Shown here: positions 1-7,988 of the stretch, piece by piece
Position numbering within the stretch: the stretch's first letter is position 1
Layout of the letters: each line of letters starts with the position of its first letter
Source of the DNA: Pseudomonadota bacterium
GTDB taxonomy: Bacteria; Pseudomonadota; Alphaproteobacteria; Sphingomonadales; SMXR01
Reading direction: 5' to 3'
NCBI GenBank assembly: GCA_022571175.1
Contig: JACZYI010000012.1
Location: forward strand, 1 to 20,283
Length of the DNA stretch: 20,283 bases
Notes under the pieces: generated by a model
The model's input: only the letters and a program-made list of their open reading frames with translations
The model's database searches: none
Told to the model about the DNA's origin: nothing
Position numbers and translations under genes: made by a program

Positions 1-2
1 AT

Positions 3-368
3 TTATTCCCGAATTTCGGCGCTGCCGGTGAAAAGACTGGTTCTCCTGAGAATGACTTTTCCGGCCTTGTTGAAGGTCCAGTGATCGGAAAAATCACCGC
101 CACGGGCACTGCCATCATCGCCCACCCCGTCAAAATGACCCTCCACAAAAACGTCATTGCCGCTTTGCCAGAAGTTCAAATCGCTGTGGGTCACTTTTAT
201 TTTACGGTGAGAAGAATAAAAGAGCTGAATGGCCGCACGGCCCCTATGAATTTCGCTCGCGCGGTCATAAACGGCCTGCTCGTCAAAGAGATCCACCACC
301 CAGAGCACATCGCCAGCGTCAATGCGGGGGTAATATTCCTGGACCAGCGAGAGAGCTTCAAAAGCCAT
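3..368 (-). CDS. Small NTF2/SnoaL-like protein
   Basis: A complete 121-residue protein with the look of the NTF2-like/SnoaL superfamily: an N-terminal helix (residues 1-15), an F-D-E-Q-A-V-Y segment near 28-34, then R-G-R-A-A-I with a helix, and a C-terminal beta-sheet half containing V-F-V-E-G-H-F, D-H-W-T-F and V-I-L-R-R. The length is normal for a single-domain member. These cone-shaped folds serve as small enzymes (isomerases, dehydratases) or ligand-binding modules, and nothing here fixes a substrate. The start codon lies 8 bases after the stop of the DsbD-like gene on the same strand, with no strong ribosome-binding site of its own, so the two genes are probably co-transcribed and may be translationally coupled. 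The fold call is fairly secure; the function is unknown. Confidence 0.7.
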   Translation of the reverse strand: MAFEALSLVQEYYPRIDAGDVLWVVDLFDEQAVYDRASEIHRGRAAIQLFYSSHRKIKVTHSDLNFWQSGNDVFVEGHFDGVGDDGSARGGDFSDHWTFNKAGKVILRRTSLFTGSAEIRE

Positions 369-376
369 GAGGCAGC

Positions 377-2518
377 CTATGGGTTCTGGTCTCCGGCGTC
401 GATAGCCATCATTTGCCCGATAACAGTGCGGGTGGTGAAAGCGGTCGAGAGTGCCTTGCCGGGGCGGCTGGCATCAGCCGGGAAATAGACATCCAGCGGT
501 TGGCCCGGGCGACCAAATGATTCCATCATGCGTGTCACACCCGGGCTGGAAAGCGTGTTGTCCAGATACATAAACAGAATTCCCTGTCTGTTCAGATAGG
601 CCTGAAAGTCATCGGTGGCGAACACAAGATTTTCCGCCATCAGACAAAAGATACACCAGGAGGCGTAAAAATGGAGGAACACCGGGCGGCCTTCCAGTCG
701 GGCCATGGCGAGCGTGACCTCGGAATAGGGGATCACCTCGGTTTGGGTCATGCCGAAAGTGAGATCATCAATTGAGGCATTCCCGGCCCGGAAATCGCCG
801 ATACGAACCACCGAGAAAATCACGGCCAGCAGCATAACGCCGCCGATAATATTCCTTGATGCGGTCCGGGCTGTGGTCATTTTCCGCAATATCCAGAAGC
901 CAAACCCGAGCATGACCATTATGCCAAGGCCCAGCAGAATTCCGCTGACTCTGGTTTGCATGTTCAGCACCCAAATCAGCCAAACCACGGTGGCAAACAT
1001 GGGAAAGGCCAGAAATTCCTTGAAAGTAACCATCCAGGGGCCGGGTTTTGGCATCAGGCCAGCGAGTTTTGGTACAAAGCTCAAAACCAGGTAGGGAAGC
1101 GCCATGCCAAACCCGAGGGCGGCAAAAACCACCAGCGCCATGGGCGTGGATTGGGCCACCGCGAAACCAATGGCCGGAGCCATAAAGGGCGCGGTGCAGG
1201 GGGTGGCCACCAGGGTTGCCAGCCCGCCGGTGAAAAAGGCACCCTTTGGCCCCTGAGCGCTGGAAAGACGGTTGCCCAGGCCTGCAAAGCCCGTGTGCAA
1301 CTCAAATACGCCCAGAAAGTTCAGCCCCACCAAAAACATGATGATGGCCATGGTCAGCACAAAACCCGGCGATTGCAACTGGAAGCCCCAGCCCACCTGT
1401 TCACCAATGCTGCGGACAAAAACAAGCACCCCTGCAACCATCAGAAAGCTGACCACCACACCCAATGTGTAGGCCATCCCATCGGCCCGCATGGCCCGGC
1501 TTGAGTGACTGCCTGCCTCCACCAGACCGAAGGTTTTGAGTGCCAGAATGGGAAAAACGCAGGGCATGATATTGAGGATCATGCCCCCGAGAATGGCGAA
1601 CAGGATCGCGCTAAGAATGTTAAAACCCTGATTGGTGCCAGACTGACCATCGTCGGCCACATAGGCATCATCCCCCATAATCATGGTTTCATCATTCCGG
1701 TCATTGAAATAAAAGGCGGTGATGTCTCCGGCCTTGCCCAGAATGGCGAAGATGCCCTCCAGCATCGCTGGTGGAACACTCCCGGAAATGGGCGTGGTGC
1801 TTCCAAAAAATCCGTTGCGGGTGGGTGAAAATTCAATTGGCGCAGCGGGGTCAATAATATTTCTGGTGAGCGGCAGCAGAAAAACAGTCTCCACCGTGTC
1901 CCGCGCTCCCCGGTCCATGACTATACCCATATAGAAAAAATCTTCGGTGATCCGGCTTGCCAGCCCCCCTTTGCGCCAGTTGAGACCAGCCTTGTGCATA
2001 TCTGTCATTCTCTCCCCGGTGAGGAGCTGCGCACTCGCTACCGTTTTTGAAACATTAAAGGTGAGGGAGGCGCTGCCGGTTTTGCAGACCTCACGGCAGA
2101 GAGAAATACGGTCAATCGTGAGCGTTATGTCTCCGCTGCCCTCAGCCTGCCAGTCTGCATCCGTTTCAAATTTCTGATAAATCCAGGCCTCACTGCCAAA
2201 GCCCAGGATAGGGACTCCAATATCGTCTTCACCCAATATTATAATCTCGGGCCAGATGCTCTCGGACTTGGTAATGCCTTCGGGCAGTTGCCAGGTTAGC
2301 CCCGGAGCGTCGATGGCCTCATGCCAGAGGGTAAAACCCAGCGCTTCTGATGGCCGGAAGGCCAGCCAGAACGCATCTGCATTTTCAGAATCCTCACCCT
2401 CAATGCTGATCTCCATATCAAGTGAAATTTGGGCGTTTTCGGTCTGCCCGGAAGCAGAAAATGCCCCTGCGAGCAGCGTTGAAAACAGCAGAAAAACAAC
2501 CCCAAATCTGACGAACAT
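377..2518 (-). CDS. DsbD/ScsB-type protein-disulfide reductase
   Basis: A 713-residue inner-membrane thiol-disulfide interchange protein that passes electrons from the cytoplasmic thioredoxin pool to periplasmic partners. Visible parts: a signal peptide (about 1-24); a periplasmic N-terminal domain of the ScsB/DsbD type with a cysteine pair C141/C145; a polytopic core (about 297-575) with the two hallmark membrane cysteines, C320 in N-I-M-P-C-V-F-P and C441 in A-T-P-C-T-A-P; and a C-terminal thioredoxin-like domain with W-C-I-F-C (C622/C625). All three redox cysteine pairs of the relay are present. A purine-rich AAGGGGA lies 5 bases before the ATG. Such proteins serve disulfide isomerases, cytochrome c maturation or copper-site thiols. 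The nearby CuA/cytochrome c oxidase operon, divergent and beyond the tRNA gene, would need such reduction, but that link is inference. The N-terminal domain resembles ScsB more than classical E. coli DsbD, so no symbol is given. Confidence 0.9.
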   Translation of the reverse strand: MFVRFGVVFLLFSTLLAGAFSASGQTENAQISLDMEISIEGEDSENADAFWLAFRPSEALGFTLWHEAIDAPGLTWQLPEGITKSESIWPEIIILGEDDIGVPILGFGSEAWIYQKFETDADWQAEGSGDITLTIDRISLCREVCKTGSASLTFNVSKTVASAQLLTGERMTDMHKAGLNWRKGGLASRITEDFFYMGIVMDRGARDTVETVFLLPLTRNIIDPAAPIEFSPTRNGFFGSTTPISGSVPPAMLEGIFAILGKAGDITAFYFNDRNDETMIMGDDAYVADDGQSGTNQGFNILSAILFAILGGMILNIMPCVFPILALKTFGLVEAGSHSSRAMRADGMAYTLGVVVSFLMVAGVLVFVRSIGEQVGWGFQLQSPGFVLTMAIIMFLVGLNFLGVFELHTGFAGLGNRLSSAQGPKGAFFTGGLATLVATPCTAPFMAPAIGFAVAQSTPMALVVFAALGFGMALPYLVLSFVPKLAGLMPKPGPWMVTFKEFLAFPMFATVVWLIWVLNMQTRVSGILLGLGIMVMLGFGFWILRKMTTARTASRNIIGGVMLLAVIFSVVRIGDFRAGNASIDDLTFGMTQTEVIPYSEVTLAMARLEGRPVFLHFYASWCIFCLMAENLVFATDDFQAYLNRQGILFMYLDNTLSSPGVTRMMESFGRPGQPLDVYFPADASRPGKALSTAFTTRTVIGQMMAIDAGDQNP

Positions 2519-2661
2519 ACCGGTCCCCTTTAAAATTTACATTTTGGTTAGGGGTTAGCTAGCCGGTCCGCGCGCGAAATTCAAATGAAAGCCTCAGACA
2601 AGCGCATCACTTTTGCGTGGTGCCGGGACCGGGCAGGGGCGGCGTTGCCTTCATCACCTCG

Positions 2662-2690
2662 TTGACAGGGGCTGTCAGATGCACTAACCC
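2662..2690 (+). promoter_or_regulatory. Candidate promoter of tRNA-Ser with dyad over the -35 box
   Basis: A perfect -35 hexamer TTGACA (2662-2667) lies 30 bases before the mature tRNA 5' end. At 17-base spacing the -10 position reads TAACCC, a poor match. The -35 overlaps a perfect 6-base inverted repeat, TGACAG-GGG-CTGTCA (2663-2677), which could be a protein-binding dyad. The placement fits a short-leader tRNA transcript, but the weak -10 keeps this tentative. Confidence 0.35.
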
Positions 2691-2697
2691 CGCTCGT

Positions 2698-2787
2698 GGA
2701 GAGGTGGCCGAGTGGCTGAAGGCGCTCCCCTGCTAAGGGAGTAAGGGTTTACGCCCTTCGAGGGTTCGAATCCCTTCCTCTCTGCCA
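2698..2787 (+). tRNA. tRNA-Ser, anticodon GCT
   Basis: A 90-base class II tRNA. The acceptor stem GGAGAGG pairs with CCTCTCT (one G-T pair at the end), followed by discriminator G and an encoded CCA. The anticodon stem CTCCC/GGGAG (2725-2729/2737-2741) encloses loop CTGCTAA with anticodon GCT at 2732-2734, reading AGC/AGT serine codons. A long variable arm (AAGGG...CCCTT type) and a T arm with GAGGG-TTCGAAT-CCCTT complete the serine-type fold. A run of six T follows directly after the CCA (2789-2794) and may help end transcription. I saw no second copy of the 3' end downstream that would mark an integrated element. Confidence 0.97.
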
Positions 2788-3205
2788 CTTTTTTAGCATC
2801 AATCTCAGGACTGCTCCCGCGCATTTACCAGAAGCGAATTGTTTGCTCCTCACCTCAGAAGCTAAAATTCGAACCAGTCTATAATTTCTTGTTGAAGGCT
2901 GGCTTCCTGTTCAAACATGTCAGTCCCGTGCGTAGCGTAATATGTTCCACCCTCGGATGCGCGGGAGTATTATCGCCCTCCGCTTTCCTTAACAAATCCT
3001 TTATTTTGCTCAATTAGGGTGTGGTTGGTGGCCATATATGCTGCCCGATTGCTTAAAAAGTGAGTTGGTGCATGATCGCCGGAATCAGGATAAAAAAGGT
3101 ATTCTGTAACAGATGGATAGGTAGGCAAAAGAAGGTCTGGACCGTTGAGAATAATTTATGTAAAGACAGGCCATCGACGTTTTTCGTAAGGGGGGAATAT
3201 TTCAT
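2788..3205 (+). other. Non-coding region upstream of the cytochrome oxidase operon
   Basis: About 420 bases with no convincing gene in either direction. It must hold the promoter of the oxidase operon, but no clear -35/-10 pair stands out. AT-rich stretches lie at 2985-3010 and 3140-3170. The element nearest the operon is a strong purine-rich ribosome-binding site, AAGGGGGGA (about 3188-3196), 9 bases before the coxB ATG. No integrase or repeat remnants were seen downstream of the tRNA. Confidence 0.5.
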
Positions 3206-4309
3206 ATGGCTGTCGTAATCGTTCTGGTTCTGCTGGTCGTCGGATCCGTCATTTTCACATTCGTGAGCCCCTACTGGTTTACCCCGATTGCTTCCAACTG
3301 GGGTACCATTGATGATATTCTTATCCTCACATTCATTCTCACCGGCATCGTTTTCGTGCTGGTGGTTTTGTTTATGGCCTGGGCTATCCACAAATATCGC
3401 TATGATAAAAACCGGCGATCAGCATATGAGCCGGAGAATAACAAGCTTGAGTGGTGGCTGACAATTTTGACTTCTATAGCTGTGATCGCCATGCTGGCAC
3501 CGGGCCTGGTGGTCTGGAATGATTTTATCACTGTACCTGAAGACGCTCACGAAGTTGACGTGCTGGGCCAGCAATGGCATTGGGCTTTTCGCTATCCGGG
3601 CGAAGACGGGGTGCTAGGCACCTCGGGCGTGCAGCATATAACGTTCGCAAATCCTCTGGGTGTCAACCCTGATGACCCCAATGGACAGGACGATATTCTG
3701 ATCGCTACCAGCCAGGTAATGCATTTGCCAATGGACCGCCCGGTCAAGATTTTACTGCGCTCAAAAGATGTCCTGCATGATTTCTACGTGCCACAATTCC
3801 GGGCCAAGATGGACATGATACCCGGTCAGGTTTCCTACTTCTGGCTGACGCCAATCCGCGAAGGCACCTTCGAAATTCTCTGCGCCGAGCTTTGTGGTGT
3901 GGGGCATTATCAAATGAGGGGCAAGGTTGTGGTTGAAGATGAGGCCTCTTATCAGACTTGGCTGACCACGCAACCCACTTTTGCGGAAACTATGTCCAGT
4001 GGCGGCGTGGATGCTGGCGTGAGCCTGTTTGACCGGGGCCGTCTGCTGGCTGAAGGGCAAGGCTGTTTGTCCTGTCACAGCCTCGATGGCTCTGCGGGAG
4101 TTGGTCCCACCTGGCAAAATATTTTTGGACGTAGCGAGACTATGGCGGATGGCAGTGTGATTGTGGTGGATGAAGCCTATTTGCGGGAATCAATTATTAA
4201 TCCCAACGCCAAAGTAGTTGAAGGTTTTGATCCTTTCATGCCGCCATATGATTTGACGGATGAAGAACTGGAGGCGATCATCGCTTTCATGCGGGGTGAG
4301 GGTGAATAG
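3206..4309 (+). CDS. coxB: Cytochrome c oxidase subunit II with fused cytochrome c domain
   Basis: A 367-residue subunit II of a heme-copper oxygen reductase. It takes electrons from cytochrome c and passes them through the dinuclear CuA centre to subunit I. Three hydrophobic segments are visible (about 2-20, 36-60, 87-105), the first perhaps a signal anchor. The cupredoxin domain carries the CuA ligand set H191, C226, E228, C230, H234 and M237 (in H-D-F-Y-V-P and C-A-E-L-C-G-V-G-H-x-x-M). The C-terminal cytochrome c domain has C287-L-S-C290-H291, with M345 in F-M-P-P-Y as the likely distal ligand. The fused heme makes this a caa3-like layout, with the oxidase carrying its own cytochrome c. 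The E-N-x-K-L-E-W-W signature sits before the third membrane segment. It is the first gene of the oxidase operon, 77 bases before coxA. Confidence 0.96.
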   Translation: MAVVIVLVLLVVGSVIFTFVSPYWFTPIASNWGTIDDILILTFILTGIVFVLVVLFMAWAIHKYRYDKNRRSAYEPENNKLEWWLTILTSIAVIAMLAPGLVVWNDFITVPEDAHEVDVLGQQWHWAFRYPGEDGVLGTSGVQHITFANPLGVNPDDPNGQDDILIATSQVMHLPMDRPVKILLRSKDVLHDFYVPQFRAKMDMIPGQVSYFWLTPIREGTFEILCAELCGVGHYQMRGKVVVEDEASYQTWLTTQPTFAETMSSGGVDAGVSLFDRGRLLAEGQGCLSCHSLDGSAGVGPTWQNIFGRSETMADGSVIVVDEAYLRESIINPNAKVVEGFDPFMPPYDLTDEELEAIIAFMRGEGE

Positions 4310-4386
4310 TTTCTAATTCGGTTGTTATAGGCAAGGGCTTGTCCTTTAGAAGGGCATAGGGAAGAAATACAGAAGAGGGCGTTTTG

Positions 4387-6168
4387 ATGGACTATGTGGC
4401 ACCGGCAGAAGTCGAAGATCTGGAATTGCACGACCCTGATACCTTCATAACCAAATATGTATGGAGCCAGGATCACAAAGTCATCGCCGTTCAATATTCA
4501 ATCATTGCCATTGCGGTGGGACTGGTTGCGCTGGTTCTTTCCGGCCTGATGCGTCTGCAATTAGGGTTCCCCGGGATGTTCGAATTTATCAACCCTGCGA
4601 CCTATCTGCAGTTTGTCACCATGCATGGCATGATTATGGTCATTTATTTGCTGACCGCTCTTTTTCTGGGCGGCTTTGGCAATTATCTGATTCCGCTCAT
4701 GTGCGGTGCCCGGGACATGGTCTTTCCCTATATGAATATGCTCAGCGTCTGGGTATACCTGCTGAGTGTTATCATTCTGATGGCCAGTTTTTTTGTACCC
4801 GGCGGACCCACCGGTGCTGGTTGGACCCTTTATCCCCCGCAGGCTATATTACAGGGCACACCGGGATCGGACTGGGGCATTATCTTGATGCTGGTCTCGC
4901 TGGTGGTCTTTATCGTTGCCTTTACCATGGGCGGCCTTAATTATGTCACAACCGTGCTTCAGGCCCGCACCCGGGGCATGACCCTGATGCGCATGCCGCT
5001 TTCGGTCTGGGGCATTTTTATCGCCACCATTCTGGGCCTGCTGGCTTTTCCCGCACTGTTCGTAAGCGGTATTATGATGCTGCTGGATCGCGTGATCGGT
5101 ACCAGCTTTTTCATGCCGGTTATTATTTCCTTGGGTCAGCAGCTGGACTATGGCGGCGGCAGCCCGATCCTGTTCCAGCATCTGTTCTGGTTCTTCGGTC
5201 ATCCCGAAGTCTATATCGTCGCCCTGCCGGCCTTCGGCATCGTCTCCGACCTGCTCAGTGTCCATGCGAGACGGCACATCTTCGGCTATCGCATGATGGT
5301 CTGGGCGATTGTGATAATCGGCGGCCTCAGCTTCGTGGTGTGGGCGCATCACATGTATGTCAGCGGCATGAACCCGTGGTTCGGGTTCTTCTTCGCCACC
5401 ACCACGCTGATCATCGCCGTGCCGACCGCCCTCAAGGTCTACAACTGGACGCTGACCCTGTGGAAGGCCAACATCAACTTCACCCTGCCCATGCTGTTTG
5501 CCATCGGCTTTATCGTCACCTTCGTGAACGGGGGAATCACCGGCCTGTTCCTCGGCAATGTGGTCGTCGATGTTCCGCTTTCGGACACCATGTTCGTGGT
5601 CGCCCACTTTCATATGGTGATGGGCGTGGCGCCGCTCCTGGTCATCTTCGGGGCGATCTATCATTGGTATCCCCTGGTCACCGGGCGAATGCTCCACGAG
5701 GGCATGGGCAAGTTCCACTTCTGGGTCACCTTCCTTGGCACCTACGCTATCTATTTCCCCATGCATTATCTGGGTTTTGTGGGCGTTCCCCGGCGGTATT
5801 ATGACTATGAAGGAATTGAATTTATTCCGCAGTCAGCCAGAGACCTGAACTCGGCTATAACGATTGCCGCCTTGATCGTGGGTGTGGTGCAACTGCTTTT
5901 CATCTACAATATGATCTGGAGCTATTTCAAGGGCAAGAAATCGGGTCCGAACCCATGGAAAGCAGCCTCGCTTGAATGGCAGACCCCTCAAACGCCGCCG
6001 GTTCATGGCAATTGGGGCCCCAATCTGCCCCTGGTTTATCGCTGGGCTTATGATTATGCGGTTCCGGGTGCCAAGGATGATTTTTGCCCGCAAAACCAAC
6101 CCCGCAGTGCGGATGCTGGCAGCAGTGCAATGGTGGCAGGTTCAGCACCATCGGCTGAGGATAATTAA
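4387..6168 (+). CDS. coxA: Cytochrome c oxidase subunit I, type A1
   Basis: A 593-residue polytopic catalytic subunit that reduces O2 to water at the heme a3-CuB site and pumps protons. Residues in place: heme a ligands H80 and H409; heme a3 ligand H407 (H-F-H-M-V-M-G); CuB ligands H272, H321 and H322; the cross-linking Y276 in G-H-P-E-V-Y, with E274 of the D channel, which marks the A1 subfamily; D110 (A-R-D-M-V-F-P) at the D-channel entry; and T347/K350 (T-A-L-K) of the K channel. I chose ATG 4387; an in-frame TTG directly before it (4384) would add one residue. The purine-rich AGAGGG just upstream serves as ribosome-binding site. The stop overlaps the next start by one base (TAATG), so translation is coupled. 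Codon use changes sharply between about 5150 and 5760 (see findings). Confidence 0.97.
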   Translation: MDYVAPAEVEDLELHDPDTFITKYVWSQDHKVIAVQYSIIAIAVGLVALVLSGLMRLQLGFPGMFEFINPATYLQFVTMHGMIMVIYLLTALFLGGFGNYLIPLMCGARDMVFPYMNMLSVWVYLLSVIILMASFFVPGGPTGAGWTLYPPQAILQGTPGSDWGIILMLVSLVVFIVAFTMGGLNYVTTVLQARTRGMTLMRMPLSVWGIFIATILGLLAFPALFVSGIMMLLDRVIGTSFFMPVIISLGQQLDYGGGSPILFQHLFWFFGHPEVYIVALPAFGIVSDLLSVHARRHIFGYRMMVWAIVIIGGLSFVVWAHHMYVSGMNPWFGFFFATTTLIIAVPTALKVYNWTLTLWKANINFTLPMLFAIGFIVTFVNGGITGLFLGNVVVDVPLSDTMFVVAHFHMVMGVAPLLVIFGAIYHWYPLVTGRMLHEGMGKFHFWVTFLGTYAIYFPMHYLGFVGVPRRYYDYEGIEFIPQSARDLNSAITIAALIVGVVQLLFIYNMIWSYFKGKKSGPNPWKAASLEWQTPQTPPVHGNWGPNLPLVYRWAYDYAVPGAKDDFCPQNQPRSADAGSSAMVAGSAPSAEDN

Positions 6169-6782
6169 TGGGAATTGTCAAAAAACTCACTGCCAAATCC
6201 TGGAGCGCAGAAAACAGCGCCTCTGATGATCAGCATCTGAGTGCAATCTCGCCGCATTCCTCCAAGATCGGATTAAGACTGTTTCTGGCCATTGTAACAT
6301 CGCTGTTTTTTCTGGTGGTGGCGGCCTACAAAATGCGGATGGATCTTGCTGACTGGGTGCCCATGCCCGAGCCCGATTTACTTTGGTACAACACGGTAAT
6401 TTTGATTGCTTCCTCCCTCGCCATGGAATGGGCAAGACGGGCAGCCAGACGTGGCCAGGCTCAAACCGTCAAACTGGGTATGATGATCGGCGGTCTTCTC
6501 GCCATAACCTTTCTTGTGGGGCAATTGGTGGCCTGGCAGGAGATGGCTAACCTCGGGTTTTATGCAAGCTCAAACCCGGCGAACAGCTTTTTCTATATGA
6601 TTACCGGTATTCATGGCCTGCATATTCTGGGCGGTGTTATTGCCTGGACCCGATCCATGGCTCGTATCGGCCGGGGTGATGATGAGGACAAAATAAAACT
6701 GGGCGTGGATCTTTGCGCCACCTATTGGCATTTCCTGCTTTTGGTCTGGCTGGTGATGTTCGCCCTGATGATTTCGACTTGA
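6168..6782 (+). CDS. Cytochrome c oxidase subunit III-family protein (first copy)
   Basis: A 204-residue membrane protein of the heme-copper oxidase subunit III family with five hydrophobic segments (about 36-56, 73-92, 102-123, 140-160, 182-202). Family marks are H-G-L-H-I-L-G-G near 149-156 and Y-W-H-F-L-x-L-V-W near 186-194. The roughly 30-residue polar N-terminus precedes the first helix, and the protein is shorter than canonical seven-helix COX III. The start overlaps the coxA stop. It lies before a second, more typical subunit III gene. Related oxidase operons also carry two such genes, and the two products may both associate with subunit I. The family is secure; the separate role of this copy is not. 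Confidence 0.88.
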   Translation: MGIVKKLTAKSWSAENSASDDQHLSAISPHSSKIGLRLFLAIVTSLFFLVVAAYKMRMDLADWVPMPEPDLLWYNTVILIASSLAMEWARRAARRGQAQTVKLGMMIGGLLAITFLVGQLVAWQEMANLGFYASSNPANSFFYMITGIHGLHILGGVIAWTRSMARIGRGDDEDKIKLGVDLCATYWHFLLLVWLVMFALMIST

Positions 6783-6820
6783 GAGACATAAGGCTTTGAT
6801 TCAAGAGAAGAGAGACGCAT

Positions 6821-7516
6821 ATGAGTGAACATGCACATGACACCTTACTCCCCGCCACTCCCACATCTGGAGTAGAGGGTTTGGCCGCAGACTGGGGGTC
6901 AGACCAGCGGGCATTCAAGAATGTCCCCTGGGGCAAGGCCATGATGTGGATTTTTCTGCTCAGCGATACCTTCATTTTTTCAATTTTCCTGACTTCCTAT
7001 ATGACCGTTCGCAGCACCACAACGGTGCCCTGGCCCAATCCAAGCCACGTCTTTGCCTTGAGCTTTGGCGGCGATCCCATCCCGCTTATCTTGATCGCCA
7101 TTATGACCTTTATCTTGATCTCCAGCAGTGGAACCATGGCCATGGCGGTGAATTTTGGCTATCGCGGCGACAAGAAAAAGGTTTTCTGGCTGATGCTGGT
7201 CACGGCACTTTTTGGTCTCTCATTCGTGGGCATGCAGGCCTTCGAGTGGACCAAACTGATTGTGGACGAAGGCGTGCGTCCCTGGACCAACCCCATGGGA
7301 GCGGCTCAGTTTGGCTCGGTCTTTTTCATGATTACCGGTTTCCACGGTTTTCACGTCTCAATCGGCGTTATTTACCTGACGGTCGTGGCCTTCAAGGTCA
7401 GACGGGGAGATTATGAAAAGAAGGGTAATTATCAAATCGTCGAGATTACCGGGCTTTATTGGCATTTTGTTGATCTTGTCTGGGTATTCATTTTTGCATT
7501 CTTTTATCTTTGGTGA
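6821..7516 (+). CDS. coxC: Cytochrome c oxidase subunit III (second copy)
   Basis: A 231-residue subunit III. It stabilises subunit I and supports proton uptake. About five membrane segments are visible: 38-62, 86-109, 121-140, 164-190 and 210-230. Signature residues include the helix-borne E142 in A-F-E-W-T, G-F-H-G-F-H-V near 173-179 and Y-W-H-F-V-D-L-V-W-V-F near 213-223. The 38-base gap after the first subunit III gene holds AAGAGAAGAGAG, which provides a ribosome-binding site. It is followed 9 bases later by subunit IV. Of the two subunit III paralogues this is closer in motif content to standard CoxC. Confidence 0.92.
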   Translation: MSEHAHDTLLPATPTSGVEGLAADWGSDQRAFKNVPWGKAMMWIFLLSDTFIFSIFLTSYMTVRSTTTVPWPNPSHVFALSFGGDPIPLILIAIMTFILISSSGTMAMAVNFGYRGDKKKVFWLMLVTALFGLSFVGMQAFEWTKLIVDEGVRPWTNPMGAAQFGSVFFMITGFHGFHVSIGVIYLTVVAFKVRRGDYEKKGNYQIVEITGLYWHFVDLVWVFIFAFFYLW

Positions 7517-7525
7517 GGTGACGTC

Positions 7526-7849
7526 ATGGCACAAGTAGAAGGTCAGCAACATCCAATCGGGATTTATTTCAAGATTTGGGCGCTGTTATTTGTTTTGAGC
7601 GCCGGGTCCTACATGGTGGATTATCTTGATTTCCAGGGCCTTGTGAGATGGTCGCTTATCCTCATCTTTATGTTTGGGAAGGCGGGCCTGATCATATCGG
7701 TCTTCATGCATATGATGTGGGAGCGCCTGGCAATCGTTTTTGCCATTCTGATACCCCCTGTGGCAATTCTAGTGCTTATTGGACTTATGCAGATGGAAGC
7801 ACAATATTCCTGGTTTTCGCGTATGTTTTTCTTTGCGGGTGGTGAATAA
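7526..7849 (+). CDS. Cytochrome c oxidase subunit IV (prokaryotic type)
   Basis: A 107-residue protein with three hydrophobic segments (about 15-33, 37-60, 66-90), matching the small prokaryotic subunit IV (CtaF/CoxD-like) family in length and layout: an H-P-I-G-I-Y-F-K-I-W start, a K-A-G-L-I-I-S-V-F-M-H-M second half and a final aromatic helix. It is the last gene of the oxidase operon, 9 bases after coxC, and is thought to aid assembly or stability. No clear rho-independent terminator follows in the 139 bases before the next gene, so read-through into the DUF2189 gene is possible. Confidence 0.88.
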   Translation: MAQVEGQQHPIGIYFKIWALLFVLSAGSYMVDYLDFQGLVRWSLILIFMFGKAGLIISVFMHMMWERLAIVFAILIPPVAILVLIGLMQMEAQYSWFSRMFFFAGGE

Positions 7850-7988
7850 CCAGCCTTGTTTCGGACCTGGCTAGGCAGTGGTACTATTATATGAGCACGC
7901 ATCAAAGTTGACGCCCGGGGGCAGGGCTGGCATTCTCCCCGGACTTGGGTTTGGTTCCTGACTGTTCTATATTCAAGGAGGTTCCAGA

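Noticed and set aside
2989..3003. TTAA-N7-TTTA, close to the CtrA motif TTAA-N7-TTAA, upstream of coxB
   Set aside because: One mismatch in an AT-rich stretch about 200 bases from the gene; such matches are common by chance.
2698..3205. Possible integration site at the 3' end of tRNA-Ser
   Set aside because: No repeat of the tRNA 3' end and no integrase or mobile gene was found downstream; the oxidase operon looks native.
4849..5766. 305-codon open frame antisense to coxA
   Set aside because: Its product is dominated by His, Gly, Asp and Arg with no recognisable fold, and it coincides with the GC-rich codon island of coxA, which removes stop codons on the other strand. It is a shadow of a certain gene.
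7945..7973. TTGGGT-N17-TATATT promoter-like pair before the DUF2189 gene
   Set aside because: The start of transcription would fall inside the ribosome-binding site at 7975-7981, leaving no usable leader.
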